NCBI GenBank assembly: GCA_028282465.1
Contig: JANQHX010000012.1
Coordinates: forward strand, 48,697-112,696
DNA length: 64,000 nt
Source: Gynuella sp.
Lineage (GTDB): Bacteria > Pseudomonadota > Gammaproteobacteria > Pseudomonadales > Natronospirillaceae
Reading direction: 5' to 3'
Positions 28,901-37,194 of the stretch are shown piece by piece; position 1 is the stretch's first letter, and each line of letters starts with the position of its first letter. The notes under the pieces were generated by a model that saw only the letters and a list, made by a program, of their open reading frames with translations, was not told the DNA's origin and did no database searches. A program made the position numbers and the translations under genes.

Positions 28901-31900
28901 GCATCGCCGTTAGCATCTGTTGCTGTTATCTGGTACTGATACTGAGTTCCGATAATGGCTTCTGAAACCGGAGTGCTGGTAATTTCCGGTGCACTGTTCG
29001 GGTCAATCACCGTTACTGCAAATACCTGCACATCGAATTCACCGAATCTATCCGTCACTTGCAGTTCAACTGGGTGTTCACCGATTTGCGAATTCGCAGG
29101 CGTCCAAGAGATCAAACCATCCGAACTCACAGACATTCCTGAAGGGCTGGTCAATAGTGCATAAGTTAGTTCATCAGACTCTGGATCTGTTGCTTCTATT
29201 TGATAGCTGTAAAGATCACCGGCTAAGACATTAGCTGGAGCAGTTGAAGAGATGACAGGCGCCTGATTTACGAGCGCAACATTGATGCTAAATGTTTGTT
29301 GAGCAGTTTCTGCGGCTAAGTCTGTAAGCTGAATAGTTACAGAAGCGATACCAGATTGGTCTCTTGTGGGAGTCCATAATACAAGCCCCGTTTGATCAAT
29401 GGTCATTCCATCAGGGGCAGATAATAGCAACCAAGTTAATTGATCACCGGCATCAACATCATCACCAATTGCCTGATAAGAATATTCAATTCCTGTTGTG
29501 GCTTGGGTAATAGGATTGGAGTTTATAACAGGCGCATCATTGGTATTAATGACAACAATTGACAACTCTTCTTCATCAACCAAACCATCGGCATCAGCCA
29601 CGGCTACTCGAATGGCGTTAATGCCAACTTGATTGTTAATAGGCAGCCATTCAATTAAACCAGTCGCTGAGTCTATGGTCATATTTGCAGGTGCAGTGAC
29701 TAAACTAAAAGTGAGTACGTCCCCGGCATTGGCATCAGTCGCCTGAAGTTGCAAGTTATAAACTTCATCTTCTGTCGCATCTGGCACTGCAACCGCCAAA
29801 AACTCCGGTGCATAGTTTGGCTCTTCAACTGAGAGCTGAAAAATTTGTGTACTCGAACCACTGCGGGAGTCAGTAACAATGACAGAGATTTCATACGAAC
29901 CTATTTGATCTAAGGTTGGTGTCCAAGAAATCAGTCCAGTTTCTGGAATAATTTCCATACCATCTGGAAATGATCCCAGCGCATAGATAAGTGTCTCGTT
30001 ACTGTTTTGATCTGTAGCAACGGCTTGATAGGAATATGACTCAGTTGCAATGGCTGCTCCATTTGGAGTACTGGTAAATTGAGGTAAGAAATTCTGTTCC
30101 GCAACCTCAATAACAAAACTCTGAGAGCCAGTAGCACCAGCGGAATCTGTTACAACCACGACGACACTATTTGAACCTGCATCACCTGCAGCAGGTGTCC
30201 AAGTTACTAGACCAGATTGAGAGTCAATCAACATTCCAGTTGGAGAAGTGGTTAAAGAGTAAGTTAATGAATCACCTAAATCTAAATCAACGGCAATGGT
30301 TTGATAGGTATATGTCTGCAATTCAGTGGCAGTGGTTTCAGGTACACTGGAAATAACTGGAGCCTGATTGGTATTTGCAACAACCACTTCAAATACCTGC
30401 TCATCAAATGCACCTTTGGAATCAACAGCCCGCACTACAACAGTTTGTGTTCCTACTTGAGCATTAACTGGCGTCCAGCTAATTACACCAGTGGTGATGT
30501 CAATAGCCATGCCGGTTGGGCTGATTTGTAATGTGTACTCTATTGTCTCTCTTCGGTCTGGATCTGTAGCATCAACATCGTAAACATATTCGAGGCCTTC
30601 AGTGGCTGCAGTAACCGGAGTCGATACAATGGTTGGCGTCGTATTTCGTGAGCTTCTACCCTCGAAAGGTGTCGCACTAACTTCTCTAGAACGACACACT
30701 GGCAAGCCTGCAGTATTGAGTTCAGCAACTGTGTAGTAATAAGTGACGTCATAGTCCAAACCCAAATCCAAGTAGGTCGAGTAACGGTTTTCAGTCACAG
30801 CAATTAGCTCGTAAGGGCCGCCTTCAGTGTTGCTTCTATAAACCCCATAGGCGGGCGCGCCAGAATCCGTCCACGTGAGCTGAGCTTTATTCATTTTGCT
30901 TCGCACAGCGATGTCGACTAAGCAATTACATTGGGCATCGGCTTCGTCTCTTACTCGAACCTGAGTAATGGAGATATCAGTTAAGTTTGATAAACCACTG
31001 CTTGGAAATGCATTAAGCGTGTTGTCCTCAACTTGCAGTCTGAGTAGATAATCACCTACGCCCTGTGAAGAATAAAAGTCTGTTACATCGACCAGACTTC
31101 CCTGAGCATCATCAAACAATTGGTCGTTATCTAAATCCCATGCATAGCTAGTGATTTGGTCAACCTCAAATCCTGGTTCGCTCAAACCATCGTCTGGGTT
31201 TGCAGAAGCAGAACCATCAACATACCAAGGTTTGTTTTGTGGACAAAAAACATAAGGGCCACCGGATTGCGCTGTGGGTTTTAATGGCGGAAGATTCACT
31301 TCCAGATCAACATTGGCCGTCGCAGTGAGTGGTATATCGCTGTCGTCAGTGACTCTTAGAGTGACAGGGTAAGTCCCTAATTCCGGGAAAGATGTGGTAA
31401 TAATTGGGCCGCTAACATCAAATATTCCATCATTATTTAAATCCCAATCCCATGAAATAATTTGCTGACCTTCAATTAAATGATATGACTGGGAGCCATT
31501 CAGGGTAATGATTTGATTAGCTACCGCAGGGTTTGGAGTCGCACTGACAACAGCTACTAAATCTCCGGTTGGTCGCTGGCTTAAAATCTCTTGAACTTTG
31601 ATTTGAAGTAACGCATTAGTAAATGATTGGGCATTAGTTCCACCAGAACGAAGAAAGTTTAAGTCCCAAGCCGCGCCACCATTTTCAACGGCTAGATCAA
31701 CATAGTGGGCAACGGTATTACCACTACCAGAATTTGCGTAAGCATCGGTACAAGTCGTATAGCCACCTGAACCATCAACCACATAACCAGTTCCAAATGC
31801 GTCCATGCCGAGTGCTTGAGTACCATCGCCACAAAAGATACGAGCATTCACAACCGCATTCAATAAAGCGTTGTTGTCGTTAAGCTTTTCTAGAACAGTA

Positions 31901-32376
31901 TTATAAGTAATCGTACCATCGGTATTATCACGATCTTCATCGGTAGCCAGAATGATATTAATTGCAGCTCCCGTTCGGTGAGGGTACTGATCGAGCGCGT
32001 ATTCAATCCCACGCCAACCATCTTCGGTACCGCCACTTCGCACTAAGCCTCTTGCGGCATCTACAAATTCGCTTGCAGAACCTAGTGGCTCACCCCCCAC
32101 TAACAGAGTTCTGGGAACTACCCGATTGTTTCCATAACCAACCAAGCCATAGGCATTTTTCTGAGATTCGCTGCCTATACCATAGGTTTGAAGCTGGTCA
32201 TCTAAGATGGGAATCATTTCTCTGATCCAAGCCTGCTCTCCAGACATTGAGCCAGATTCATCAATAACTACGATAACATCTGCTGATACCGGCGCATTTG
32301 CCTCAGCAAACTGAGAGATAGAAAACAATAAACTGAGGGATAGCGACATAAAGATGCCGCGAAAAATCCTTTTCAT
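22933..32376 (-). CDS. Giant secreted vWA-Ig-RHS protein with PD-(D/E)XK-like nuclease tail
   Basis: 3147 residues. The signal peptide is residues 1-28 (QFAEANA). A von Willebrand A domain follows with the MIDAS motif DESGS (Asp39, Ser41, Ser43), then PKD-like modules (about 280-480), a fibronectin-III-like piece (485-570), ten tandem putative-Ig (He_PIG/cadherin-like) repeats (575-1480), an adhesin-like stretch, the RHS entry (about 1675) and many YD repeats, and an RHS core ending SSDP and FSDPSG (about 2865-2920). The tail has KPDF (Asp3047) and GEVK (Glu3073, Lys3075), the pattern of PD-(D/E)XK nucleases. It therefore looks like a surface or released adhesin-plus-RHS toxin. No immunity gene follows; a terminator comes after seven bases. 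Nuclease activity is inference. Confidence 0.85.
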   Translation of the reverse strand: MKRIFRGIFMSLSLSLLFSISQFAEANAPVSADVIVVIDESGSMSGEQAWIREMIPILDDQLQTYGIGSESQKNAYGLVGYGNNRVVPRTLLVGGEPLGSASEFVDAARGLVRSGGTEDGWRGIEYALDQYPHRTGAAINIILATDEDRDNTDGTITYNTVLEKLNDNNALLNAVVNARIFCGDGTQALGMDAFGTGYVVDGSGGYTTCTDAYANSGSGNTVAHYVDLAVENGGAAWDLNFLRSGGTNAQSFTNALLQIKVQEILSQRPTGDLVAVVSATPNPAVANQIITLNGSQSYHLIEGQQIISWDWDLNNDGIFDVSGPIITTSFPELGTYPVTLRVTDDSDIPLTATANVDLEVNLPPLKPTAQSGGPYVFCPQNKPWYVDGSASANPDDGLSEPGFEVDQITSYAWDLDNDQLFDDAQGSLVDVTDFYSSQGVGDYLLRLQVEDNTLNAFPSSGLSNLTDISITQVRVRDEADAQCNCLVDIAVRSKMNKAQLTWTDSGAPAYGVYRSNTEGGPYELIAVTENRYSTYLDLGLDYDVTYYYTVAELNTAGLPVCRSREVSATPFEGRSSRNTTPTIVSTPVTAATEGLEYVYDVDATDPDRRETIEYTLQISPTGMAIDITTGVISWTPVNAQVGTQTVVVRAVDSKGAFDEQVFEVVVANTNQAPVISSVPETTATELQTYTYQTIAVDLDLGDSLTYSLTTSPTGMLIDSQSGLVTWTPAAGDAGSNSVVVVVTDSAGATGSQSFVIEVAEQNFLPQFTSTPNGAAIATESYSYQAVATDQNSNETLIYALGSFPDGMEIIPETGLISWTPTLDQIGSYEISVIVTDSRSGSSTQIFQLSVEEPNYAPEFLAVAVPDATEDEVYNLQLQATDANAGDVLTFSLVTAPANMTIDSATGLIEWLPINNQVGINAIRVAVADADGLVDEEELSIVVINTNDAPVINSNPITQATTGIEYSYQAIGDDVDAGDQLTWLLLSAPDGMTIDQTGLVLWTPTRDQSGIASVTIQLTDLAAETAQQTFSINVALVNQAPVISSTAPANVLAGDLYSYQIEATDPESDELTYALLTSPSGMSVSSDGLISWTPANSQIGEHPVELQVTDRFGEFDVQVFAVTVIDPNSAPEITSTPVSEAIIGTQYQYQITATDANGDAISFSLVSAPTGMTIDSFSGLVSWLPQATDEGIYEIEIQAADSNGATVIQSYSLAVNQAPNNPPSISSAPITSTRADQQYSYQIEATDPDGDVLAYSLTESPVGMTISVTGIIVWTPSTQNLGDHNIAITISDGRGAELTQSYVLNVTQQNVEPSIISVPSTTAILNELYEYSVVATDQDLDVLTYSLVQPPLGMSIDSASGILTWTPTSLGLFEVVVQVEDGNGGEATQTFSVVVEEPVNNPPVINSLPSTQALLGVTYQYQVNANDPESNSLTYQLTESPVGMTISTEGLLEWLPDTTGVYSIQLAVSDGENEVLQGWSLNVIDLQLSAEISISPEFVNDGDTVQIQVVPTDFIAPVNVEVTVDGRPIAIDSSFSSELIISGVGLHEVIATVTDASETIIESRTFIVVDPNDSIDPTASISSPVDGTEVNGTVDIVGTATDANLYQYQLLIAKSGTNDFSTFYTSQSPVSNGVLGQLNPSLYKNGLYRVLLIAEDFGGNQSQAFTDIRIDGGFKPGAVQLSFVDMTVPVAGIPIVIERTYDSREKSARDLGIGWDLSVRQGEYINNIPPGDGWTVESGGGFFNWPCSTSVEQKYHETEIRISENESYQFRPRIIVNGLSSAISGGCLGQAQFTQIGGVAGAQLIPIGNVNVFYLNATQTITYDLGDSNFGDPWVPQNVRLITPDGREFDLNLQTGITRVADQNDNQLFIGSNGVVNSSGIGVVFNRDGEGRITSITDPLGNQIRYGYDSLNNLVSFTNQVSEVSRYSYHAAPFENHLRSITLPDGTEISSFDYDEDGRLNEACNADGCSTAEYDLVGRTQTNYDATGRATTYVYDERGNVLSQTDALGNTHSFTYDADGNVIEHIDAEGNVATQTWDADGNMLSRTEPYSPGEDPADYTTTYSWNSAGNLVSLSQPNGAIINYDYDTSGNLTELSDETGFTLFNYTYSPDGQVLSETDFVGSLTYDYGSDGLVETIVDTNGVTSTFDHDSAGNITSFETDGVSASVELDAMGRELRTNYSDGSFTEYGYGFGTEWTSAEASGMPRVERQLSVSGKPQSITQADGSATNWEYDASGLVVAEVDGVGNRIEYSYDAAGRLVSETNSLGNTVTFERDGNGRVLANVDALGIRTNQTYTPDGRPMSRTDGSGREWIYQYTPNAATVIDELGRASTTELNSHGLISRIISADNTEQSWTYLVEHASLDGDDKPTSFTDEAGRVRNFSYDANARLVSATDFAGNQATYSYDSSGLIAATDAEGNQILFTRNQNGDPTSIQYPDGSGKTIEQNERENIITVTLASGLSKSLVYDQVDQLVADNRSNGETYGYVYDAAGKLTSATDSMGTNSYSYDSASQLTEVSASNGSLLSYEYDAAGRITSKFVGNSNSSQQASTRYEYDGAGRVTRIIDDNSGTTDLVYDRAGRLISKTLPNGIVTTYSYDLRDQISGITHVNASGVTLSSVIYTRAIGGEPTMIEWADGSFAELDYDSALRIQEERFYNSSSSLIKTIQYEYDLVGNRTAKIVDSARDEYSYSSGNLLQTITGSMNKNFAYTLDGQISEISSVSESIGVSYNFDGQPVSYENNLMSVSYGYDHAGQRTQKITNGEVKNYLQAPSVTGRYSNPQAVLDGDQNLLYSYVYIGDQPSHRISSSGEVQYYLTDSAGSVIGIADESGNLLGSIKYNAFGETVESTGSVSIADSVGGDFRFHGQWQDSTSGLYHMRARDYDASIGRFVSSDPAEPDYLEPESLNRYLYANANPYLFSDPSGRFTLVSVNIGISMQGSLRGIALGIVRNILVDKARSVVGSLLVGQLQNFAALAGYNPFATKGTPPWEAGKIWERKIRDFICDALPQSARDIVWFEPSISGGKATTNGIGCGNHGGTATKAGNKKPDFMLTKLEPKKLGDKDHRGRKAYLIGEVKLSLKTFHNAYTKGGYNIGQFNQIVEFAEKRVYSRTAVMVALYSGSSSHQKALRKLLLKAAKKKVVVVFAAAK
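27920..30655 (-). repeat. Ten tandem Ig-like (He_PIG) protein repeats
   Basis: Within the 3147-residue gene ten units of about 90 residues follow one another, each beginning N-x-x-P-x-I-x-S-x-P, then Y-x-Y-Q-x-x-A-x-D and P-x-GM-x-I-D, then G-L-I-x-W-x-P and closing with V-x-D. The units differ by many substitutions, so the DNA is not a recent duplication. Such repeats make stalk-like extensions in adhesins. Boundaries are approximate. Confidence 0.75.
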
Positions 32377-32398
32377 CTCGTTCTTCCTTTTTTTGTGA

Positions 32399-32424
32399 CA
32401 AAAAAAAGCTGCTAATCAGCAGCT
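32399..32424 (-). terminator. Rho-independent terminator of the PEP-CTERM gene
   Basis: On the minus strand AGCTGCT pairs with AGCAGCT over a four-base loop (32407-32424), followed by a run of eight T. It lies between the PEP-CTERM gene and the giant RHS gene, so these two are separate transcription units. Confidence 0.88.
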
Positions 32425-32440
32425 GTTAAATTGAATTTTC

Positions 32441-33169
32441 TTAAATTTTTCTTCTTCGAGTAACAAAAATAGCTGCGACACCTAAACCCAATAGGCTGAG
32501 GGTTGAGGGTTCTAACACTTCAGTAGTAACACCGTCATATATTTTTAACGATGCATTAAAATAGAAACCGAAATTTGAATCTGGGTCGAATTGAAATAGA
32601 CCGCCAATATCATCTTCACTAATTTCGAATGTGAGCTCAAACCAGTCACCGGTCATAAAGTCGTTTATCTCAAAGCCCAGCGCTAGTGACGGGTCATCTT
32701 CATTACCTACGCCGACAGATGAACTGTTGTCCAGGCTACCAGCCTGAGCATTGTCGTAGATGTCACCAAACTGAAAACCAGGCTCATCCGCCTCCCAGGA
32801 TGAAGCGTCTGTATTGCCAGTAAAAACTGCGCTTTCATTAAAAAAAGTGTTTTCTTGTTCATCAATCGCTGCATCTAAATAAGCGACCGAAGTAATATTG
32901 GAATAGTTGACACCGCTGTTGTTAGTCACTTTCCAGGTAAATGACCCAAAATTATCGTTACCAAGATTATCTTGGGTTTCAATATCCCAGCCAACAGAAT
33001 CAAAATCAGATAATGGTGAAAAAACGTGAGTATCTTGAACAAAGCCCTGAGTGAACTCGGGGCTTGAAGCAAACAAACCAAATTCTTCAACAGAGATTAC
33101 GGCCGCCAAAGATTGGGTCGCGCCAATAGAAAAACAGGCTAGCCCGACAGCTAAGTTAAGCAGTTTCAT
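32441..33169 (-). CDS. PEP-CTERM sorting-domain exported protein
   Basis: I start at the ATG at 33169 (MKLLNLAVG), which has GGAG seven bases upstream; 242 residues result. The signal peptide ends near QSLAA. The mature part is acidic and beta-rich without a domain I know. The C-terminus is a classic PEP-CTERM tripartite signal: EPSTLSLLGLG, a hydrophobic helix, then RRRK at the end. Such proteins are cut by an exosortase and are linked to exopolysaccharide-producing strains. No exosortase is encoded in this window, so it must be elsewhere in the genome. Confidence 0.88.
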   Translation of the reverse strand: MKLLNLAVGLACFSIGATQSLAAVISVEEFGLFASSPEFTQGFVQDTHVFSPLSDFDSVGWDIETQDNLGNDNFGSFTWKVTNNSGVNYSNITSVAYLDAAIDEQENTFFNESAVFTGNTDASSWEADEPGFQFGDIYDNAQAGSLDNSSSVGVGNEDDPSLALGFEINDFMTGDWFELTFEISEDDIGGLFQFDPDSNFGFYFNASLKIYDGVTTEVLEPSTLSLLGLGVAAIFVTRRRKI

Positions 33170-33438
33170 TTTGAACTCCATTTCTAATAAATCCATTTTA
33201 AATTACTTCTAGCTCGACATAAGGCTAAGCTAAATTATTCCTTACATGTTAAAAGAATTTTAAAAAGCCTTACAAGTTAATTTTTTAAAACTACCGACCA
33301 ACGGCATCAACTACTAAATATTGTATTACGATAATATTGTCGATCGATGGCTATCAATAAAATGCCATATTAGCAAACACAAACTCACACGATCATAAAT
33401 AGAGATAATTATTTGTGAGCCATTTTGCTTTTTGGAAC

Positions 33439-33474
33439 TTAAGGAACCTCTGAATAAGTCCAGAAGTTCCTTAA
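33439..33474 (-). terminator. Hairpin directly after the MmyB-type regulator gene
   Basis: TTAAGGAAC (33439-33447) pairs with GTTCCTTAA (33466-33474) and, after one mismatch, TCTG with CAGA. It starts immediately at the stop codon of the regulator gene. No T run follows on the minus strand, so it may act as an RNA-stabilising hairpin or a weak terminator. The rest of 33170-33438 shows nothing further. Confidence 0.5.
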
Positions 33475-34251
33475 TTAAATCTCAAAAAAATTTTTGGTAT
33501 TGTCATCAAATGGAAAGTATTGCTCGATAATTAATTCTTGCATGGTTATATCAATGACCGTACCAAATGACGCTAAAGTCGAGAACAATTTTAACTTTTG
33601 CCCATTAAGGTTTAACACTATTTGAACCATGGGGGCGACCTGCTCTGTTGGAATAAACTGTTTCCATTGTTTAGGGATATTTGGGTAGTTCAATAGCCTA
33701 TCTAATAGCTTTGAATGACGCTCCTGATATAGTTTGCTTTCTCGATATATACGCTGCAGCAAGAGTTGCGCAACCTCATCCCAATTTTCTATGAATGGGC
33801 GATAGCCATTAGGATCGAATAACAACTCCATCACATTACACGTATCCGGGTAATTAGGTTGTTGTTGCACAAGTAAAGCTGTTAGTTTTTGTTGTGCCTC
33901 GTTCGCCAATAAGATATTCCAATCCCAATCCATTACAAGAGCGGGATACGGATCATGATTCGCAAGAATAGTTTCTAATGCCATGCGTACTGAGCTCATG
34001 TCAGGGCTATCCAAAGATGTTCGACGATAAGCTTCTGCAAACCCGGATTGAGTAAGCAATAGGTTGCGCTCATTAAGAGGTATATCTAAAGCATTAGATA
34101 ATTGAATCACCATCTCCCGGCTAGGGTTAGCACGACCAGTCTCTAAAAAACTAACATGCTTGCTAGATATATTGGCTGCTAAACTTAATTGTAACTGGCT
34201 CAACCCTTTTGCTTTACGCCAGTTTTTTAACGATTCACCAAAGCTGCCCAT
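33475..34251 (-). CDS. XRE-family regulator with MmyB-like ligand domain
   Basis: 258 residues from an ATG with a strong AAGGAGAGG ribosome site. Residues 5-62 are an XRE helix-turn-helix (LSQLQLSLAANISSKHVSFLE within it). The remainder (about 85-250; WDWNILLANEAQQ, WDEVAQLLLQRIY) is the PAS-like MmyB ligand-binding domain common in actinobacteria and proteobacteria; the ligand is generally unknown, possibly a fatty acid. It is divergent from the membrane protein gene at 34373 and a palindrome lies between them, which suggests it controls that gene and itself. Confidence 0.9.
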   Translation of the reverse strand: MGSFGESLKNWRKAKGLSQLQLSLAANISSKHVSFLETGRANPSREMVIQLSNALDIPLNERNLLLTQSGFAEAYRRTSLDSPDMSSVRMALETILANHDPYPALVMDWDWNILLANEAQQKLTALLVQQQPNYPDTCNVMELLFDPNGYRPFIENWDEVAQLLLQRIYRESKLYQERHSKLLDRLLNYPNIPKQWKQFIPTEQVAPMVQIVLNLNGQKLKLFSTLASFGTVIDITMQELIIEQYFPFDDNTKNFFEI

Positions 34252-34296
34252 GCCCTCTCCTTTTTTATGATTCTATTTTTAATATCAGGATAATCC

Positions 34297-34313
34297 ATTA
34301 CCTGCGAGGTAAT
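34297..34313. promoter_or_regulatory. Palindromic operator candidate
   Basis: ATTACCT-GCG-AGGTAAT is a perfect 7-bp inverted repeat with a 3-bp spacer, in the 121-bp gap between the divergent MmyB-type regulator and the membrane protein gene. Spacing of the half sites fits one turn of DNA and a dimeric XRE repressor. Promoter elements were not clearly identified around it. Confidence 0.55.
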
Positions 34314-34372
34314 TGTCGGCACTACCTTCAATTTATATTGTTAGTGCGAAATAATTTTGAGGAGTTCAATTT

Positions 34373-34792
34373 ATGAGAGTTAAACATCAAATTCTATTAA
34401 AGAAGGTACTGTGGGTTAATTCATTTACGACAATTATGTTTACCTTCTTACTGTTTTTTCTATCGAAGCCTATCGCCACTTTAATGGGCGGCTACCCAGC
34501 CTGGGTTTTGCGAGTGATAGCTATAGGGTTGCTAGGCTTTGCGGCTTTAGTGGCATGGACAGCTTATCAAAAGCAACCCTCTTTATTAGGCTTGGTTATA
34601 ATAGTCGTTGGAGACTGGGGATGGGTTTTAGGTTCCATCATACTAGTACTTTGGAACCCACTGCCATTTACTGCAATTGGAATCGGGATGATTATCGGGG
34701 TTGCGATACTGGTAGCTGCATACGCTTATCTAGAGACCATCTGCATTGACTTTGAAAAAACTAAGCGGATAGATCACGCCCCTGCCAATTAA
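34373..34792 (+). CDS. Four-helix integral membrane protein, function unknown
   Basis: 139 residues from an ATG with GAGGAG upstream. Four hydrophobic helices are visible (about 17-34, 43-63, 70-92, 97-119), with a short charged C-terminal tail. No signature family is recognised with confidence. It is divergent from an MmyB-type regulator, a pairing in which the small membrane protein is often the regulated target. Its last 32 bases overlap the 3' end of folK on the other strand. Confidence 0.78.
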   Translation: MRVKHQILLKKVLWVNSFTTIMFTFLLFFLSKPIATLMGGYPAWVLRVIAIGLLGFAALVAWTAYQKQPSLLGLVIIVVGDWGWVLGSIILVLWNPLPFTAIGIGMIIGVAILVAAYAYLETICIDFEKTKRIDHAPAN

Positions 34793-35285
34793 AGGTGACG
34801 GGCCAAAGTTTCTGTTTGCTTTGATCATAGTCTTGCCAAAGCTGGTGATAACTCTTGTTCTCTGAAGGATGTATTTTATCGCCAGCTAATTCTGCCAGAG
34901 GCAACAATACAAATGCGTTCTCCAGAACCTCTGGACGGGGTAACTCAACGCCTTCTACCCTACCGTGATGATCGCCAAAGGTAAGGACATCTACATCTAG
35001 AGTTCTGGCAGAGAATTTAGGCGCCTTACGATCTCGCCCATGCTGATTTTCTAATTTTTTTAACCATGCATTAAGCTCAAGAAGGGTTTTATCTGTTTTG
35101 ATACCTACGACCAAATTAAAAAAATTATCTCCTTCAAATCCAACGGCTTCACTTTCATATACCTTGGAAACTTCAATCTCACCAAATGTCTGGTGAAGAT
35201 AATCCAGTGCCGAACTTACATGGCGGTAACGCTCAATATTGGAGCCCACACTGAGATAAACCAGTTGACTGTTTTTACTACTCAA
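34761..35285 (-). CDS. folK: 2-amino-4-hydroxy-6-hydroxymethyldihydropteridine pyrophosphokinase
   Basis: 174 residues. Transfers pyrophosphate from ATP to 6-hydroxymethyl-dihydropterin in folate synthesis. The N-terminal YLSVGSNIE and the HPPK signature HGRDRKAPKFSARTLDVD (about 83-100), with the metal-binding DVD, are present. Its start overlaps the end of folB by four bases (ATGA), so the two are translationally coupled. It is last in the tsaD-folB-folK run and overlaps the convergent membrane protein gene by 32 bases. Confidence 0.95.
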   Translation of the reverse strand: MSSKNSQLVYLSVGSNIERYRHVSSALDYLHQTFGEIEVSKVYESEAVGFEGDNFFNLVVGIKTDKTLLELNAWLKKLENQHGRDRKAPKFSARTLDVDVLTFGDHHGRVEGVELPRPEVLENAFVLLPLAELAGDKIHPSENKSYHQLWQDYDQSKQKLWPVTFNWQGRDLSA

Positions 35286-35638
35286 AGGTGAGTCCTCGAA
35301 ATTTTTACACCAACACTTTCAGCGGCTTTAACCGCTCCTGGTTTATGCAAGGTTAAAGATACTGCAGGCACCCTAAACTCAGTCAGGATAATCTGGGCAA
35401 TGTGTTCAGCAAGTGTTTCAATCAATTCGAATTGGGACTCAGATACATATTCAATGATTCGACGGCTTAACCGGTCATAATCGAGAGCATGCTCTAACTT
35501 TTCTGACTTGGCTGGAATTGAGTTATCCCAATCCATCTCTAAATCCAGAACCAGCTTCTGGCGAATGCTTCTTTCCCATTCATAAACGCCAATAACCGCT
35601 TCCATTTGAAGCCCTTCAATGAAAACCTTATCCATCAA
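35282..35638 (-). CDS. folB: Dihydroneopterin aldolase
   Basis: 118 residues. Converts dihydroneopterin to hydroxymethyl-dihydropterin, the substrate of the downstream FolK. The N-terminus [18 protein letters not shown] is typical, with the substrate-binding Glu, and the C-terminal [15 protein letters not shown] carries the conserved Lys. Overlaps tsaD and folK by four bases at each end, so three genes are tightly coupled. Confidence 0.95.
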   Translation of the reverse strand: MMDKVFIEGLQMEAVIGVYEWERSIRQKLVLDLEMDWDNSIPAKSEKLEHALDYDRLSRRIIEYVSESQFELIETLAEHIAQIILTEFRVPAVSLTLHKPGAVKAAESVGVKISRTHL

Positions 35639-36681
35639 CTTGCTTCCCCATTAGTATTAATAGATGGAAGATCAACCAGAGGCCACCTAGGCTTCACGTC
35701 GATAGACAATGGAGAATGTTCGCCTGCTTTTAAACGTTGGAGACCGGCATAGGCAATCATGGCACCATTATCAGTACAGAATTCAAGGCGGGGATAGTAG
35801 AGCTGACTCTTCATGGAAGTTGCTAACTCGTCCAAGCGTTTGCGAAGCTGTGAATTCGCACTCACGCCACCTGCGATTACTAAGCTTTTATGACCAGTGT
35901 GTTTCAGGGCACGTCGACATTTAATCACCAAAGTTTCGACAACAGCTTCCTGGAATCCATAAGCAATGTCTGCCATGGTTTGTTGCTCCACCGTTTCATT
36001 GACTGCTTCCGCCGCAATCGCATTTCGAACGGCGGTTTTTAAACCGGAAAAACTAAAATCCATTCCTGGTCGATCAACCATTGGGCGAGGAAAAACGAAT
36101 CGTCCAGGCTCACCCTGTTCGGCAATCTTGCTGAGCATTGGGCCACCCGGGTACGGCAGCCCCATCATCTTGGCGGTTTTGTCAAACGCTTCACCAGCGG
36201 CATCATCTAAGGATTCACCCAGCAACTCATACTCACCCACACCCGCTACATCGACCAACATGGTATGGCCACCGCTTACCAGTAAAGCCACGAAAGGAAA
36301 CGGCGGCGGAGCGTGCTCAAGCATGGGTGCCAATAAGTGCCCTTCCATATGGTGAACACCTAACGCAGGGACCCCCCAGGCATGAGCCAGGGAGCGACCA
36401 AAAGAAGCACCCACCATCAAAGCACCAATCAACCCTGGCCCAGAGGTGTACGCAACGCCATCCACATCACCTTTTTCCAGCTTAGCTTCCCTAAACGCCT
36501 CTTCTATTAATGGGATTAGCTTTCGAATATGGTCACGACTGGCTAGTTCTGGAACCACACCACCGAATTCTGCGTGCATTGTTACCTGACTATAGAGTTT
36601 GTGAGACAGCAATCCTTGGCTGTCATCATAAATAGCAACACCGGTTTCATCGCAGCTGGTTTCAATTCCTAGCACTCTCAT
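35635..36681 (-). CDS. tsaD: tRNA N6-threonylcarbamoyladenosine transferase TsaD
   Basis: 348 residues, full length. Transfers the threonylcarbamoyl group to A37 of ANN-decoding tRNAs with TsaB and TsaE. The start [18 protein letters not shown], the metal-binding HHMEGH (about 109-114), LLVSGGHT and the C-terminal [12 protein letters not shown] are all present. It is divergent from rpsU, as in most gammaproteobacteria; the 227-bp gap between them carries both promoters. Confidence 0.98.
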   Translation of the reverse strand: MRVLGIETSCDETGVAIYDDSQGLLSHKLYSQVTMHAEFGGVVPELASRDHIRKLIPLIEEAFREAKLEKGDVDGVAYTSGPGLIGALMVGASFGRSLAHAWGVPALGVHHMEGHLLAPMLEHAPPPFPFVALLVSGGHTMLVDVAGVGEYELLGESLDDAAGEAFDKTAKMMGLPYPGGPMLSKIAEQGEPGRFVFPRPMVDRPGMDFSFSGLKTAVRNAIAAEAVNETVEQQTMADIAYGFQEAVVETLVIKCRRALKHTGHKSLVIAGGVSANSQLRKRLDELATSMKSQLYYPRLEFCTDNGAMIAYAGLQRLKAGEHSPLSIDVKPRWPLVDLPSINTNGEAS

Positions 36682-36908
36682 TAAGAAGACTTCTCTGGGC
36701 CTAAATTTTAAGACGGCGAATAATAATGGCCGTTATAGAAGGATTCAACGAATTCAGCCCCGAGATCCCATGATGCCAGGGAATTGAGGCTTTACTTACA
36801 AAGGCCAAATCAGTAGAATCCGCGCTCCCAAAATTAGGCTGACTCTGTGTCTGGGCTTTTATTTTGGACTCCAAATCGGATATTTCATTAATCAAACAGG
36901 TAGATTGA

Positions 36909-37124
36909 ATGCCAAGCGTAAAAGTTAAAGAAAACGAACCATTTGACGTAGCACTACGTCGTTTCAAGCGTTCTTGTGAAAAAGCAGGCGTATTATCAGA
37001 AGTACGTCGTCGTGAATTCTACGAGAAGCCAACCTGGATCCGTAAGCGCAAAGCAGCAGCTGCTGTTAAGCGTCACCAGAAGAAACTGTCTCGCGAAAAC
37101 CGTCGTTTGAACCGCCTTTACTAG
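36909..37124 (+). CDS. rpsU: 30S ribosomal protein bS21
   Basis: 71 residues, the usual length, highly basic, beginning [20 protein letters not shown]. It opens the macromolecular-synthesis operon rpsU-yqeY-dnaG-rpoD. The protein helps initiation by the 30S subunit. Confidence 0.98.
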   Translation: MPSVKVKENEPFDVALRRFKRSCEKAGVLSEVRRREFYEKPTWIRKRKAAAAVKRHQKKLSRENRRLNRLY

Positions 37125-37194
37125 GCCTCAAACTAAGCTAATACAGTTTAATTAAGTTATAAAAGTTTTACCGGCACCATCAAGGAGATGAATC

